From Actinomycetes bacterium (GTDB lineage Bacteria; Actinomycetota; Actinomycetes; Propionibacteriales; Nocardioidaceae), in assembly GCA_023460975.1 (NCBI GenBank), contig JAEWOG010000013.1, forward strand, positions 1-40,615: a stretch of DNA of 40,615 nucleotides, read 5' to 3'. Numbering within the stretch: position 1 is the first letter of the stretch; every line of letters begins with the position of its first letter. Shown in pieces: positions 1 to 8,526 of the stretch. The notes beneath the pieces were generated by a model. The model did no database searches. It was not told the DNA's origin and saw only the letters and a program-made list of their open reading frames with translations. The position numbers were made by a program, and so were the translations under genes.

Positions 1-1002
1 CGGGGTCGGTGTCGGCGTGGGAGTCGGGGTCGGCGTCGGGGTCGGTGTCGGCGTGGGAGTCGGGGTCGGCGTGGGGGTCGGAGTCGGCGTTGCCGTCGCG
101 GTCGGCGTGGGCGTGGGGGTGGCCGTCGCAGTGGGCGTGGGCGTGGGGGTGGGAGTCCGAGTCGGCGTCGGTGTCGGCGTCGGGGTGGGCGTCGGCGTCG
201 GGGTCGCGTTGTGCTCCTCGGCCTCCTCCGCCTGGTCCTTGGCCTTGTCCTCCAACGCCTTCTGGCGCTGGGCGGCCAGCTTGACGCTGATGCCTTCGAG
301 CTCGGCCAGCTCGCGGATCAGTGCGCGGCGACGCGAGACCAGCTCGGCCGAGTGCAGGGCCGCGCTGTCCTGGGCCGCCTGGGCGCTTCGACGAGCAGCG
401 CGCGCCTCATCCTCCAGCTGCTCCGCACGGTCGAGGGTCACCTGGGCCTGCTCGCGGGTGACCTGGGCGACCGTCGCGGCGGCTCGGAAGTCCTGGTAGC
501 GCCCGTCCAGGGCCTCCGCGGCCTGGTCGAGGGTCGTGCTGCGCTCGATCAGGCTGGTGATGCCGTCGGCCTCCAGCATGCTCACCACGCCTTGCAACTG
601 GGGCGCTGACTCGTACGAAGCCAGCACGGCGCCGGCGTACGCGTCGCGCTGGGTGTCGACCAGGACCTGGGCAGCGTCCGCAGCGGAGCGTGCCTGCGAG
701 GCCGCCTCACGCGCCTCCTGTGCCCGCCAGGTGGCGCCGTTGAACGCCTCCGCCGCCTGCGCTGCACTCACCTGGGTCTCATCCAGCTCGACGGCAGCGC
801 GTACGAGATCCGCGCGCACCGCGGCGACGTCGCGCGCCTTGGCCTGGGCTCGACTCTGCGCTTGGGCCACCTCGCCCGCGCTCGGGTAGGTCTCGTCGTC
901 GGCAGCGGCAACTGTGGTGGTGACCAGGGTGACGGCCAGAGCCGATGCTGCGCCCCATCGCAGGACCGTGCGGATCGTCGATCCGCGCACCTGGTCACCC
1001 AC
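1..1002 (-). CDS. Exported coiled-coil protein with Pro/Thr-rich tail, 3' end outside window (probable NlpC/P60-type wall hydrolase N-terminus)
   Basis: The reading frame is open from its start to the left edge of the window. A signal peptide follows the start (Arg-containing n-region, then a hydrophobic stretch ending near VAAA). About 230 residues of Ala/Gln/Glu/Arg-rich heptad-like helix come next, and then at least 68 residues of almost pure Pro-Thr repeats encoded by positions 1-204. Actinobacterial peptidoglycan hydrolases of the RipA/C40 class often have an exported coiled-coil N-terminus, a low-complexity linker and a C-terminal NlpC/P60 domain. The catalytic domain would lie beyond the window, so that assignment is inference. 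I chose the GTG at 1002 because an AGGGGAAG ribosome binding site sits just upstream; an in-frame ATG at 1023 has no comparable site. It is divergent from the gene at 1338. Confidence 0.75.
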   Translation of the reverse strand, partial: MGDQVRGSTIRTVLRWGAASALAVTLVTTTVAAADDETYPSAGEVAQAQSRAQAKARDVAAVRADLVRAAVELDETQVSAAQAAEAFNGATWRAQEAREAASQARSAADAAQVLVDTQRDAYAGAVLASYESAPQLQGVVSMLEADGITSLIERSTTLDQAAEALDGRYQDFRAAATVAQVTREQAQVTLDRAEQLEDEARAARRSAQAAQDSAALHSAELVSRRRALIRELAELEGISVKLAAQRQKALEDKAKDQAEEAEEHNATPTPTPTPTPTPTPTRTPTPTPTPTATATPTPTPTATATPTPTPTPTPTPTPTPTPTPTPTPTPTPTP

Positions 1003-1337
1003 AGTTCTTCCCCTTCGGCTCATGGAAGGCACGAGGTTCGCTTCCCGGCGAACCACATCCCTCGCGGCACGTTAGTGCTCATTCGCCCCATAAGGGAACA
1101 GTTTTCCCAACTTTCTCACAAGTTGTCGGCGTGTCGACTTGACTCACTACATCGATGTAATTCGGAACTACACGGTTGTCATTCGTCAAAGGACGAGGTG
1201 CATCCGGTTTCTTGGACCCCAAAGCCAGAAACTGCGAGGTGACGCGGAGTGCAAAGCAGCACAATCTGCGTTCAGCGAACCCGGCGACGGGGTTCAGCCA
1301 CCCATCCCACGCGCCCGCTCGACGAGCAAGGACTCCC
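1003..1337. promoter_or_regulatory. Divergent intergenic region between two exported-protein genes
   Basis: This 335-bp gap separates the leftward coiled-coil gene from the rightward repeat-protein gene and must hold both promoters. Positions about 1080-1200 are visibly more AT-rich than the surroundings, which suits promoter DNA. I cannot assign convincing -35/-10 pairs. The rightward gene has an AAGGA ribosome binding site 5 nt before its ATG at 1338. I see no credible small gene or RNA here. Confidence 0.4.
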
Positions 1338-3292
1338 ATGCCCACACACCCCATCGCAACACGCCTGATCGCCATGATCACGGCCATGCTGGCGGTCTTC
1401 GCCGCGAGCTCACTGGCAAGCGCGCCGGCTGCGCAGGCGGCAGGTCCGGGCTCCATCTCCGGGAGCGTCACCGGCCCCGGCGGCCAGTCGCTCGCCAACA
1501 TCTCGGTGGTGGCCGACAGGTACGACTCGGGTACCAACATGTGGCACTACGCCTCATTCACCCTGACTCACACCGACGGCACGTACACCTTCGATGGCCT
1601 GAACAGCGGGACCTACCGCCTCGCGTTCCGGGACCCGCAGGGCGCCTCCGCGCCGAGTACTTCGACAACGTGACCGCAGCGGGGGATGCCACCAGCATCG
1701 CGCTCGCCGACGGTGAGTCACGCACCGGCATCAACGCCCAACTCACCACCGCCGCCACCATCTCCGGCACCCTCACCGGCCCCGACAACCAGCCGCTCCC
1801 CAGCGCCACCGTGACGGTGTACCAGCACAACGGCAACTCCTGGTCCATTCAGGGATCGACGTCGACCCAGGCAGGCGGCTCCTACACCCTCGGCGGGCTG
1901 AGCGCAGGCACCTACCGCATCGGGTTCTCCCATGGCGCGGGCGGATTCGTCGCCGAGTACTACGACAACACCACCACCTTCGAGGAGGCCACCGACATCG
2001 TCCTGGAGGGCGGTCAGGCGCGCACCGGCATCGACGCCCAACTCGCCCCCGGCGCCGCCATCTCCGGCACCCTCACCGGCTCCGACGGACAGCCACTCCC
2101 GTCAGCGTTCGTGAGGGCGTACGTCCACGACGCCAGCAACGACACCTGGGACTTGGCAGGATCAGCGAGCACCCAGAATGACGGCTCTTACACTGTCGGC
2201 GGCCTCGCGGCAGGCACGTACCGCCTCGAATTCACAGACGACTACCGGGGCAGCCACCTGAGTGAGTACTACGAAAACGCGAAAAGCCTCCACACCGCCA
2301 CCGACATCATCCTCGCCGACGGCCAGACACGCACCGGCATCAACGCCCAACTCGCCTCCGGCGCCACCATCTCCGGCACCATCTCCGGACCCGACGGCGC
2401 CATCCTCACCAACAGCTTGGTCATGGTGCAGTCCTTCGCTTACGACGCCTCCACGTCCCGGTGGGATGCGGGTCCAAGCGTCTCGGCCAGGCCCGACGGG
2501 ACCTCCACGATCCCAGGGCTGCGGGCGGGGACCTACCGGATCAAGTTCCTCGACTACTCAGGCGCCTACGGAGTGCGCTTCTACGCCAACGCCTCCACCA
2601 TCGAGGACGCCACGGACGTCGTCCTCACCAGCGGTCAGGCGCGCACCGGCGTGGACGTCCGACTGCGAGACAAGAATGATGCGGGGCCGCAGGTGAACCT
2701 CGTCCCGCCCCGCATCACCGGAACCCCTCAGGTCGGAGCAACGCTGACTGCCGATCCCGGCGCCTGGAGCCCCGGAGCGCAGTTGAGCTACGCATGGTCG
2801 ACCGAGTCTGCCCCCCTGCCTCAGACCACGCCGACGTTGACACTCACCGACGACCTTGTTGGGCACCGGCTGCGGGTGAGCGTGACCGCGACCTGGGCAG
2901 GTGGCGCGACGGCCACCGCAACCTCCGACCTCAGCGCCGCCGTCACCCGTCCGACGTCGACTCCCACCCCGGTGCCGACGCCACCGACACCCACACCCCC
3001 CGCACCTGCCGGTCCCATCGTCCTTTCCGCCACCACGAAGCCCGCCGTCACCGGCACGCCCAAGGTCGGGAAGACGTTGCGGGTCACGACGGGATCCTGG
3101 AACGTCGCGGGAGCCAAGGTGAAGATCACCTGGCTGGCCAACGGCAAGGCCATCAAGAAGGCCACCAAGACCAAGACCAAGCTCACCAAGGCACTGCGTG
3201 GCCGCAAGATCACCGTACGGCTCGTGGTCACCGCCCCCGGGGCGACACCGCTCACCGTGACCCTCAAGACGAAGGGCAGGGTGAAGGCCTGA
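1338..3292 (+). pseudogene. Secreted repeat protein (carboxypeptidase-regulatory/Cna-B-like and Ig-like modules), frameshifted
   Basis: The ATG at 1338 follows AAGGA and opens a signal peptide ending near APAAQAA. One beta-sandwich module (SGSVTGPGGQSLANISVV) follows in that frame, which stops at about 1673. The rest of the protein continues in the -1 frame from about 1645 to the TGA at 3290-3292: three more modules of the same type, each ending in a segment like AEYYDNTTTFEEATDIVL, then an Ig-like module, a Pro/Thr linker and a Lys-rich second Ig-like module. The junction, where FRDPQG should run into LRAEYFDN, looks like one missing G in a GC-rich run. The two frames match adjacent parts of the same repeat unit, so one gene is broken. 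A sequencing error, a real null allele or phase variation are all possible. It is expected to act outside the cell; the ligand is unknown. Confidence 0.8.
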
Positions 3293-3314
3293 CCCGGCCC
3301 TGACCAACCGAAGT

Positions 3315-3352
3315 CACCGAGCGTCTGACCCCGACAGGTCAGGCGCTCGGTG
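3315..3352. terminator. Bidirectional hairpin terminator
   Basis: The 16-nt arm starting CACCGAGCG (3315-3330) pairs with the arm ending CGCTCGGTG (3337-3352), with one wobble and a 6-nt loop. It lies between the convergent repeat-protein and PAP2 genes and overlaps the last codons of the PAP2 gene. There is no U-tract, as is common for actinobacterial terminators. Confidence 0.65.
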
Positions 3353-4481
3353 CGTCCGTGGAGCCGAGCGGGTTGGGCTTCGAGGGGCGCGGCCCCGCGG
3401 CCGTGCCGGGGTGCAGGTCGTCGAGCACCACCGAGTCCGGATACCCGGGCGGCCACTGGCCGACCGGCAGGGCGACCGGACGATCCGTACGGCGACGGTC
3501 GAAGGTGAAGCCCGCCAGGCGCCCACCGACGTAGAACGAGAACAGCGCAATCGTCGCGCCACCCAGGTCATCGGCGATGTAGTGCCACCCGAAGTAGATG
3601 GTCGCCACGACAGTGATGCAGAAGTAGCTCCACGCCACCCAGCGGATGATGCGGTTCTTGACGGTGTACTGGACCATCAGCGCCCACAGCAGCGTGATCG
3701 CCGTGTGCAGGCTCGGGAACCCGCCGACCGACTGGACAGCGTCCTGGACGCCGCGCCACAGCACCCCGTCACGAGCCTGCTTGAGGCTGTACATCAGCTG
3801 GCTGGCGCCGGTGCTCGGCAGGTCGGAGTAGAGCCACAGGTACTGGAAGCCGGGGCCGAGCGTGGGCAGCGCGTAGTAGGCGAACGCGCCGATTCCCCAG
3901 GTGAGGCAGGTGGCGATGACGAACCAGTACGCCATCCGCAGGTTCTTGGTCCACACCACGTAGATCGCCACGGAGATCGCGACCATCGGCAGGTACGACA
4001 GGTAGACGCTCGAGAGGAAGTGCGCGACCCAGTCCCACGGCAGGATCGTGTGCAGGATCGTGCCTGGCTCGTTGCCGAGCATCAAGGCGCGGTCGACCAG
4101 GTGGAGTTCGCGGTCGAACTTGCGCTCACCCAGCAGCAGCGGCCAGAAGTGCTTGATGTTTCGGTAGCAGACGTAGGTCAGGTAGAACGACATCACGCCG
4201 ACCGCGGTGAGGATCGTACGGTCCTTGGTCCAGTGCTCGCGCAGCCGCTGCTTGGCGATCGGCCACATGGCGGCCGGCTTGAAGCGCGAGAGCCACAACG
4301 TCCGCGGCACGAGGTCGGCCAGCATCGCCAGGAGAACCAGCAGCGGCAGTCGCACGAAGGCCGGCCCGAGGAAGCCCTCCGGGTCCAGCAGCGAGCGGTC
4401 CAAGTACAGCGCCATGCCCACAGCCGTGAGCCCCATGAACGCGGAGAAGCAGAGCAGGGTCAGGATCGGGCGACGGTACAC
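3339..4481 (-). CDS. PAP2-superfamily integral membrane enzyme (AUR1-like inositol-lipid/phosphatase type)
   Basis: The 380-residue protein has several hydrophobic membrane segments, at about residues 5-25, 45-60, 92-105, 155-177, 186-205, 262-278 and 284-300. It carries PAP2 signature pieces: PSLH at 256-259 inside GGFPSLHT, and GWHYIADDLGG at 298-308 with His300 and Asp304. These are the phosphatase-motif histidines and aspartate of the family. The architecture resembles actinobacterial AUR1-like proteins that handle lipid phosphates or transfer inositol-phosphate head groups; which of these it does is not visible. The C-terminal 50 residues are Pro-rich and probably cytosolic. The start is a GTG with TAGACT 8 nt upstream and no ribosome binding site, so it may be leaderless. 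It appears monocistronic. Confidence 0.8.
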   Translation of the reverse strand: MYRRPILTLLCFSAFMGLTAVGMALYLDRSLLDPEGFLGPAFVRLPLLVLLAMLADLVPRTLWLSRFKPAAMWPIAKQRLREHWTKDRTILTAVGVMSFYLTYVCYRNIKHFWPLLLGERKFDRELHLVDRALMLGNEPGTILHTILPWDWVAHFLSSVYLSYLPMVAISVAIYVVWTKNLRMAYWFVIATCLTWGIGAFAYYALPTLGPGFQYLWLYSDLPSTGASQLMYSLKQARDGVLWRGVQDAVQSVGGFPSLHTAITLLWALMVQYTVKNRIIRWVAWSYFCITVVATIYFGWHYIADDLGGATIALFSFYVGGRLAGFTFDRRRTDRPVALPVGQWPPGYPDSVVLDDLHPGTAAGPRPSKPNPLGSTDAPSA

Positions 4482-4540
4482 GGTGAGTCAGTCTAGGGAT
4501 CACCCGCAAGAACGGCATCGGCGCAGGTCACACCCGCACC

Positions 4541-5542
4541 CTAGGAAGGTGTGGGGAAGGCCATCCGGTCGGCCACGACACGGAGCCGTACGGACTGGCC
4601 CGGCGCCACCTGGGAGCCGATCGCGGCGACCGCGTCCACCTCGCCGACGCCGGCGACATCGGCAAGGAGGCGGACCTGCTCCGGGGTGGCGCGGGCAGAG
4701 CGCACAATGGCCGACAGCGGGCCCCGCTCATCGAGGACAAGGGCGGAGCGGCGCAGAGCCACGGGCCCCGATCCACCGTCCATGCCGGCTGCCTCGACGA
4801 CAGCGCGTGCCGCGTTGGATTCGAGGACTCGGGAGTAGCCGAGGAACAGGGCGGTCCAGGCGTCCGCCGGCTGCCGCCACACCTCGGCCAGCGGCCCCGT
4901 CTGGACGAGGCGCCCCTCCCGCATCACGGCGATGGCGTCGGCCACGGCAAACGCCTCCTCGTGGTCGTGGGTCACCATCAGCGCAGTCGTGCCCGAGTCC
5001 CGCAGGATCGACCGCAGGTCGCTGGCGAGCCGCTCACGCAGCGACGCGTCGAGGGCGGACAGCGGTTCGTCGAGGAGCAGCACCCGGGGGTCGGTGGCCA
5101 GCGCCCGCGCCAGGGCGACGCGCTGCCGCTCGCCACCCGACAGGGTGCCGGGGAACCGGTCCGCGAACCCGGCGAGGCCCACCATCGCCAGCAGTTCGGC
5201 GACACGCTCGTCGCGTTGACGCCGGGGAACGCGGCGCAGACGCAGGGCGTACCCGACGTTGGCGGCGACGGACTGATGACCGAAGAGCTGACCGTCCTGG
5301 AACATCAGGGCGAACCCCCGCTTGTGCGTGGGGACCCGGTCGACGCGCTCCCCCTCACACCGGATCTCGCCCGTCTCCAACGGTTCGAGGCCGGCGACGG
5401 CGCGCAGCAGCGTCGACTTCCCACACCCCGACGGCCCGAGGACGGCCAGCACCTGACCGCTGGGGATCGTCAGGCTGACGTCCGCCACCGCCTGGACACC
5501 CTCGTACGAGACGCCCACGCGCTCCAACGCCAGTTCAGCCAC
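4541..5542 (-). CDS. ABC transporter ATP-binding protein, probable thiamine importer ATPase
   Basis: This 333-aa ATPase has Walker A GPSGCGKST (36-44), Q-loop around FQDGQ, signature LSGGERQR (from 134), Walker B with DEP (158-160) and the switch His in THDHEEA (192). A roughly 100-residue C-terminal regulatory extension follows, so it is longer than the short enterobacterial ThiQ and closer to the FbpC/PotA layout. It is the last gene of thiB-thiP-ATPase; the permease stop TGA lies only 12 nt upstream of the chosen start. I chose the GTG at 5542 because GAGGAG sits 8 nt before it; another GTG at 5551 would have no ribosome binding site spacing. Thiamine specificity is inferred from the riboswitch and the partner genes. 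Confidence 0.88.
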   Translation of the reverse strand: MAELALERVGVSYEGVQAVADVSLTIPSGQVLAVLGPSGCGKSTLLRAVAGLEPLETGEIRCEGERVDRVPTHKRGFALMFQDGQLFGHQSVAANVGYALRLRRVPRRQRDERVAELLAMVGLAGFADRFPGTLSGGERQRVALARALATDPRVLLLDEPLSALDASLRERLASDLRSILRDSGTTALMVTHDHEEAFAVADAIAVMREGRLVQTGPLAEVWRQPADAWTALFLGYSRVLESNAARAVVEAAGMDGGSGPVALRRSALVLDERGPLSAIVRSARATPEQVRLLADVAGVGEVDAVAAIGSQVAPGQSVRLRVVADRMAFPTPS

Positions 5543-5554
5543 CTTGACCACTCC

Positions 5555-7198
5555 TCACCAGACTCCGACCGATGGCACGCGGAGCCGTTCGACGGCCACC
5601 ATCACGCCGACCGTCGCGGCTGCCAGGACCACCGACGCCGCCAACGCCATCGCATAGTTGTGCTCGCCGGGATGCCCCAGCAGGCGGAAGATCACCACCG
5701 GAAGCGTGGGGGCCGCGTCCCGGGCCAGGAAGGCGGTCGCACCGAACTCCCCCAAGGATGCCGCGAACGCAAACCCCGACGCGGCCAGCACCGGCCGCCA
5801 CACGGCTGGCAGGTCCACCGTCAACCACGCCCGCCACGGGGGCGCCCCCAACGAGGCGGCCGCCTGCCGCTGGCGGTCGTCGAGCCCGGCGAGCACGGGG
5901 ACGAGAGTGCGTACGACCAGCGGCAGCGCCACCAGGGCCTGCGCGATGGGGACCAGCAACGGCGAGTTGCGCAGGTCCAGCGGCGGCGAGTCCAGCGTGA
6001 TCAGGAAGCCGAACCCCAGCGTCACCGCAGAGACCCCGAGCGGGAGCATGAAGAACCCGTCGAGCACCGAGCGCACCCGACGTTCGGCGCGACTGTGCGA
6101 GCGGCGCGTGACGACCACGGAGACCAGGAGCCCCAGCAGCAGCGCGATCCACGTGGCGTCGACCGCGATGCGCACACTGCTCAGCAGGGCGTCGGTCACG
6201 GGCACCAGCAGCACCTGGTCCTCCCCCGTCGTGGTCAACGCGCGGTAGTTGGCCAGGGTCCACGCCCCGTCGCGACGCAGCGACTCGACCACCAACGTCA
6301 CCAGCGGCGTCATGAGTGCCGCAAGCAGCACCGCGGTGAAGGCCACCGCGGGGGCGTCCGAGCGGCGTAGCGCGCGGACCCGGGCCCGAGCCACGTCCGT
6401 GCTCGTCGCGTTCGACGGCACCGCCCGCAACCGCGCCGAGACGGCGAGCAGCACGACCACGACCACGAGTTGGAGCACCGAGAGCGTCGCGGCGGCCCGC
6501 AGGTCGAAGACAGTCGTGGTGAGGAGGTAGATCTCCGTCTCGACGGTGGCGTACCGCAGCCCGCCGAGAGTGAGCACGATCCCGAACGCGGTCGCGCAGA
6601 AGAGGAAGACGACGCTCGCCGCACCCACGATGGCGGGCCTCAGTGCGGGCAGCGTCACCGTACGCAGGACCTGGGGCCCCGAAGCGCCGAGTGCGGACGC
6701 CGCCTCCGCGGGACGCGGGTCGAGACCCTCCCACGCCGCCCCGACCATGCGGACGACCACGGAGACGTTGAAGAAGACGAGCCCGCAGATCACCGCGGTC
6801 GCCGTCTGGTCGAGGCCCAGGAACCCCAGCCAGCCCTGGTCGCCGAGCAGTTGCCGGAAGGCAACGCCGACGACCACCGTCGGAAGCACGAACGGCACCA
6901 GCAGCAACGCCCGGACCAGGCGCCGCCCCGGGACCGCGAGCCGGTGCAGGACGTACGCAGCGGGCAGGCCGAGCGCGACCGAGCAGGCCGTGGCCACCGC
7001 CGAGGACCACAGCGTGAACCACACGACCCGATGCACCCTCGGCCGCGCCAGCACCTCACCGACTCCGCTCAGGTCGAGGGTCCCCTCAACGAAGAACCCC
7101 CGCCCGAGCATTCCGGTCACGGGCAGCACGAAGAAGACCGCCAGGAAGGCCACCGGCACGGCGGCCAGGGCGAGCAGGGAGCCGAGCCGGCGGTTCAC
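5555..7198 (-). CDS. thiP: Thiamine ABC transporter permease, two-domain
   Basis: The 547-residue membrane protein has two homologous permease halves, each with about six hydrophobic helices and an EAA-type coupling loop. The first loop is near GLDPRPAEAASALGAS and the second near GLDDRQRQAAASLGAP. This single-chain double-permease architecture and length match ThiP/FbpB-type importers of small organic or metal substrates. It is sandwiched between the lipoprotein gene thiB and the ATPase gene, all read leftward. It starts with GTG 22 nt after the thiB stop, with only a weak ribosome binding site, which suggests translation coupled to thiB. Thiamine (or a thiamine precursor or phosphate) is favoured over iron because of the TPP riboswitch upstream of the operon. 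Confidence 0.85.
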   Translation of the reverse strand: MNRRLGSLLALAAVPVAFLAVFFVLPVTGMLGRGFFVEGTLDLSGVGEVLARPRVHRVVWFTLWSSAVATACSVALGLPAAYVLHRLAVPGRRLVRALLLVPFVLPTVVVGVAFRQLLGDQGWLGFLGLDQTATAVICGLVFFNVSVVVRMVGAAWEGLDPRPAEAASALGASGPQVLRTVTLPALRPAIVGAASVVFLFCATAFGIVLTLGGLRYATVETEIYLLTTTVFDLRAAATLSVLQLVVVVVLLAVSARLRAVPSNATSTDVARARVRALRRSDAPAVAFTAVLLAALMTPLVTLVVESLRRDGAWTLANYRALTTTGEDQVLLVPVTDALLSSVRIAVDATWIALLLGLLVSVVVTRRSHSRAERRVRSVLDGFFMLPLGVSAVTLGFGFLITLDSPPLDLRNSPLLVPIAQALVALPLVVRTLVPVLAGLDDRQRQAAASLGAPPWRAWLTVDLPAVWRPVLAASGFAFAASLGEFGATAFLARDAAPTLPVVIFRLLGHPGEHNYAMALAASVVLAAATVGVMVAVERLRVPSVGVW

Positions 7199-7220
7199 TG
7201 CGTCGCGTCCGCTGGGGCCC

Positions 7221-8291
7221 TCATCGGGTCACGACGTCGGTCCACTGGGTCAACCACTCCTCGCGCTGCGCGGAGATGTCGGCGGGGTCCAGGTCGTACG
7301 GCTCCTCGGCGCGCTGGGCGAACGTGGCCCAGTCGCTCGGCAGCTCCACGCTCTCGTCGACCGGGAAGACGTACATCGACTCCGGCAGCGCCGCCTGGAC
7401 CTCGGGAGAGACCAGCCACGTCACGAAGGACTCAGCCCCCGACGGGTTGGCGGCACCGGCCAGGACGCCGGCGTACTCCACCTGCTGGAAGCACGTCTGC
7501 AGCAGAGCCCGCGTCGTCGTGGCTCCGTCCTTGACGGTGAACGCCGGCGAGGAGTCGTACGACAACACGATCGGCCGCGCGCCCTTCTTGCTGCCCGCGG
7601 TGAAGTCTCCGTAGTAGGCGTCCTCCCAGCCGTCGACGACCCGCAGGCCGTTGTCGATGAGGTCGGCCCAGTACTCCGGCCAGTCGTCGCCGTACTCGGC
7701 GATGGTCGCCAGCAGGAAGGCCATGCCAGGCGTGCTCGTCGACGCGCCCGGAACGACCGTGAGGTCCTCGTAGGTGGGCTTCGTCAGGTCGGCCAGTGAC
7801 GTCGGCTCGTCGATCCCCCGCTCGGCGAACCACGCGGTGTCGACATTGAGGCACACGTTGGCCACGTCGACCGGCGTCAACCGGTCGCCGCCGTCGACCA
7901 GGCCGTACTTCTCGTTGCTCTCCCCCTGCGCGGGGATGAACTCGGCGAAGACCCCTGCATCGAGGGGGCGCGAGGCAAACGTGTTGTCGACACCGAACGC
8001 CACGTCGCCCGCCGGGTCGCCGGCGCTGAGGCTCAGCTTGGACGCGAGCGTGCCCCCGTCGCCGGCCGCATTCACGGTGAGCGTGTAGCCGCTCTCCTTC
8101 TCCCAGTCGGCGATGAGCTCCTCGGGCAGGTGGAAGGAGTTGTGCGTCACCAGGACGACCTCCCCGCTGCCCGTCTGGGCCCCGCGGCTGGGGGCGTCCG
8201 CCTGGGTCGTCTTGGTGCCCACCGCGCTGCAGCCGCTCAGGACCACGGCCGCCGCGGCCACGAACGAAGATGAAATGAGCATGCGATTCAC
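7221..8291 (-). CDS. thiB: Thiamine ABC transporter substrate-binding lipoprotein
   Basis: The 356-aa protein starts with a lipoprotein signal ending in the lipobox LSGC (Cys21). The mature part is a periplasmic-binding-protein fold. Segments VVLVTHNSFHLPEELI, then DVAFGVDNTF, then GASTSTPGMAFL resemble ThiB/TbpA, which binds thiamine and its phosphates at the membrane face. It is the first gene of an importer operon and lies directly behind a TPP riboswitch. The GTG at 8291 is preceded by AGGGAG at 8 nt; that Shine-Dalgarno belongs to the 3' end of the riboswitch core. An alternative ATG three codons in (8282) would change little. Confidence 0.88.
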   Translation of the reverse strand: MNRMLISSSFVAAAAVVLSGCSAVGTKTTQADAPSRGAQTGSGEVVLVTHNSFHLPEELIADWEKESGYTLTVNAAGDGGTLASKLSLSAGDPAGDVAFGVDNTFASRPLDAGVFAEFIPAQGESNEKYGLVDGGDRLTPVDVANVCLNVDTAWFAERGIDEPTSLADLTKPTYEDLTVVPGASTSTPGMAFLLATIAEYGDDWPEYWADLIDNGLRVVDGWEDAYYGDFTAGSKKGARPIVLSYDSSPAFTVKDGATTTRALLQTCFQQVEYAGVLAGAANPSGAESFVTWLVSPEVQAALPESMYVFPVDESVELPSDWATFAQRAEEPYDLDPADISAQREEWLTQWTDVVTR

Positions 8292-8297
8292 GTGAGT

Positions 8298-8384
8298 GAC
8301 TCCCTATCGCCGGTGCTAACCGGATCAGGTTCGGAGGGTCTGCGGCTGGTCCGCACTCTCAGCCCCGCGGGGCTCCCCTGTCTT
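8298..8384 (-). promoter_or_regulatory. TPP (THI-box) riboswitch controlling thiBP-ATPase
   Basis: Read on the minus strand, the RNA has the conserved thi-box pieces in order: GGGGAGCCC with its pairing arm, GGGCTGAGAGT (pyrimidine-sensor J2-3), ACCCTCCGAACCTGATCCGG, then GGTTAGCACCGGCGATAGGGA (split here by the reader's limit into CCGGTTAGCACCGG and CGATAGGGA). Closing GAC/GTC ends can form P1. The terminal AGGGAG serves as the Shine-Dalgarno of thiB, so TPP binding should hide the ribosome site directly. No separate terminator hairpin lies between the aptamer and the start. A possible -10 TATGGT is at 8395-8400. Confidence 0.93.
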
Positions 8385-8451
8385 TGTGCCGCCCACCATA
8401 GCCGTGCCCACCGACGAACCGCCGACCCCGTCCATCTGTGGCCACGGACGA

Positions 8452-8488
8452 CGAAGGGTTCCGGCCCCCATCGGGCCGGAACCCTTCG
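8452..8488 (-). terminator. Perfect 16-bp hairpin terminator of the FN3/Ig-like giant gene
   Basis: Arms 8452-8467 and 8473-8488 are exact inverted copies (CGAAGGGTTCCGGCCC) around a 5-nt loop. The hairpin lies 38 bp past the stop of the 8527 gene and upstream of the thiB promoter, so it should insulate the two transcription units. No U-run follows. Confidence 0.75.
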
Positions 8489-8526
8489 CGGTTCCTGCTC
8501 TCAGCGACTCCATTGAGTCCAGTGAG

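Noticed and set aside
1..204. Minisatellite or CRISPR-like direct repeats
   Set aside because: It is the coding tract of a Pro/Thr linker, open in one frame.
17..499. Plus-strand frame rich in Gly-Val repeats over the left edge
   Set aside because: It is the complement of the Pro/Thr codons of the exported coiled-coil gene on the minus strand.
3411..4496. Long plus-strand frame opposite the PAP2 gene
   Set aside because: Composition is Arg/Glu/Gln-rich with no family pattern; the minus strand has the PAP2 motifs and membrane helices.
4961..6370. Long plus-strand frame opposite the ABC transporter genes
   Set aside because: A by-product of high GC third positions; the transporter motifs are on the minus strand.
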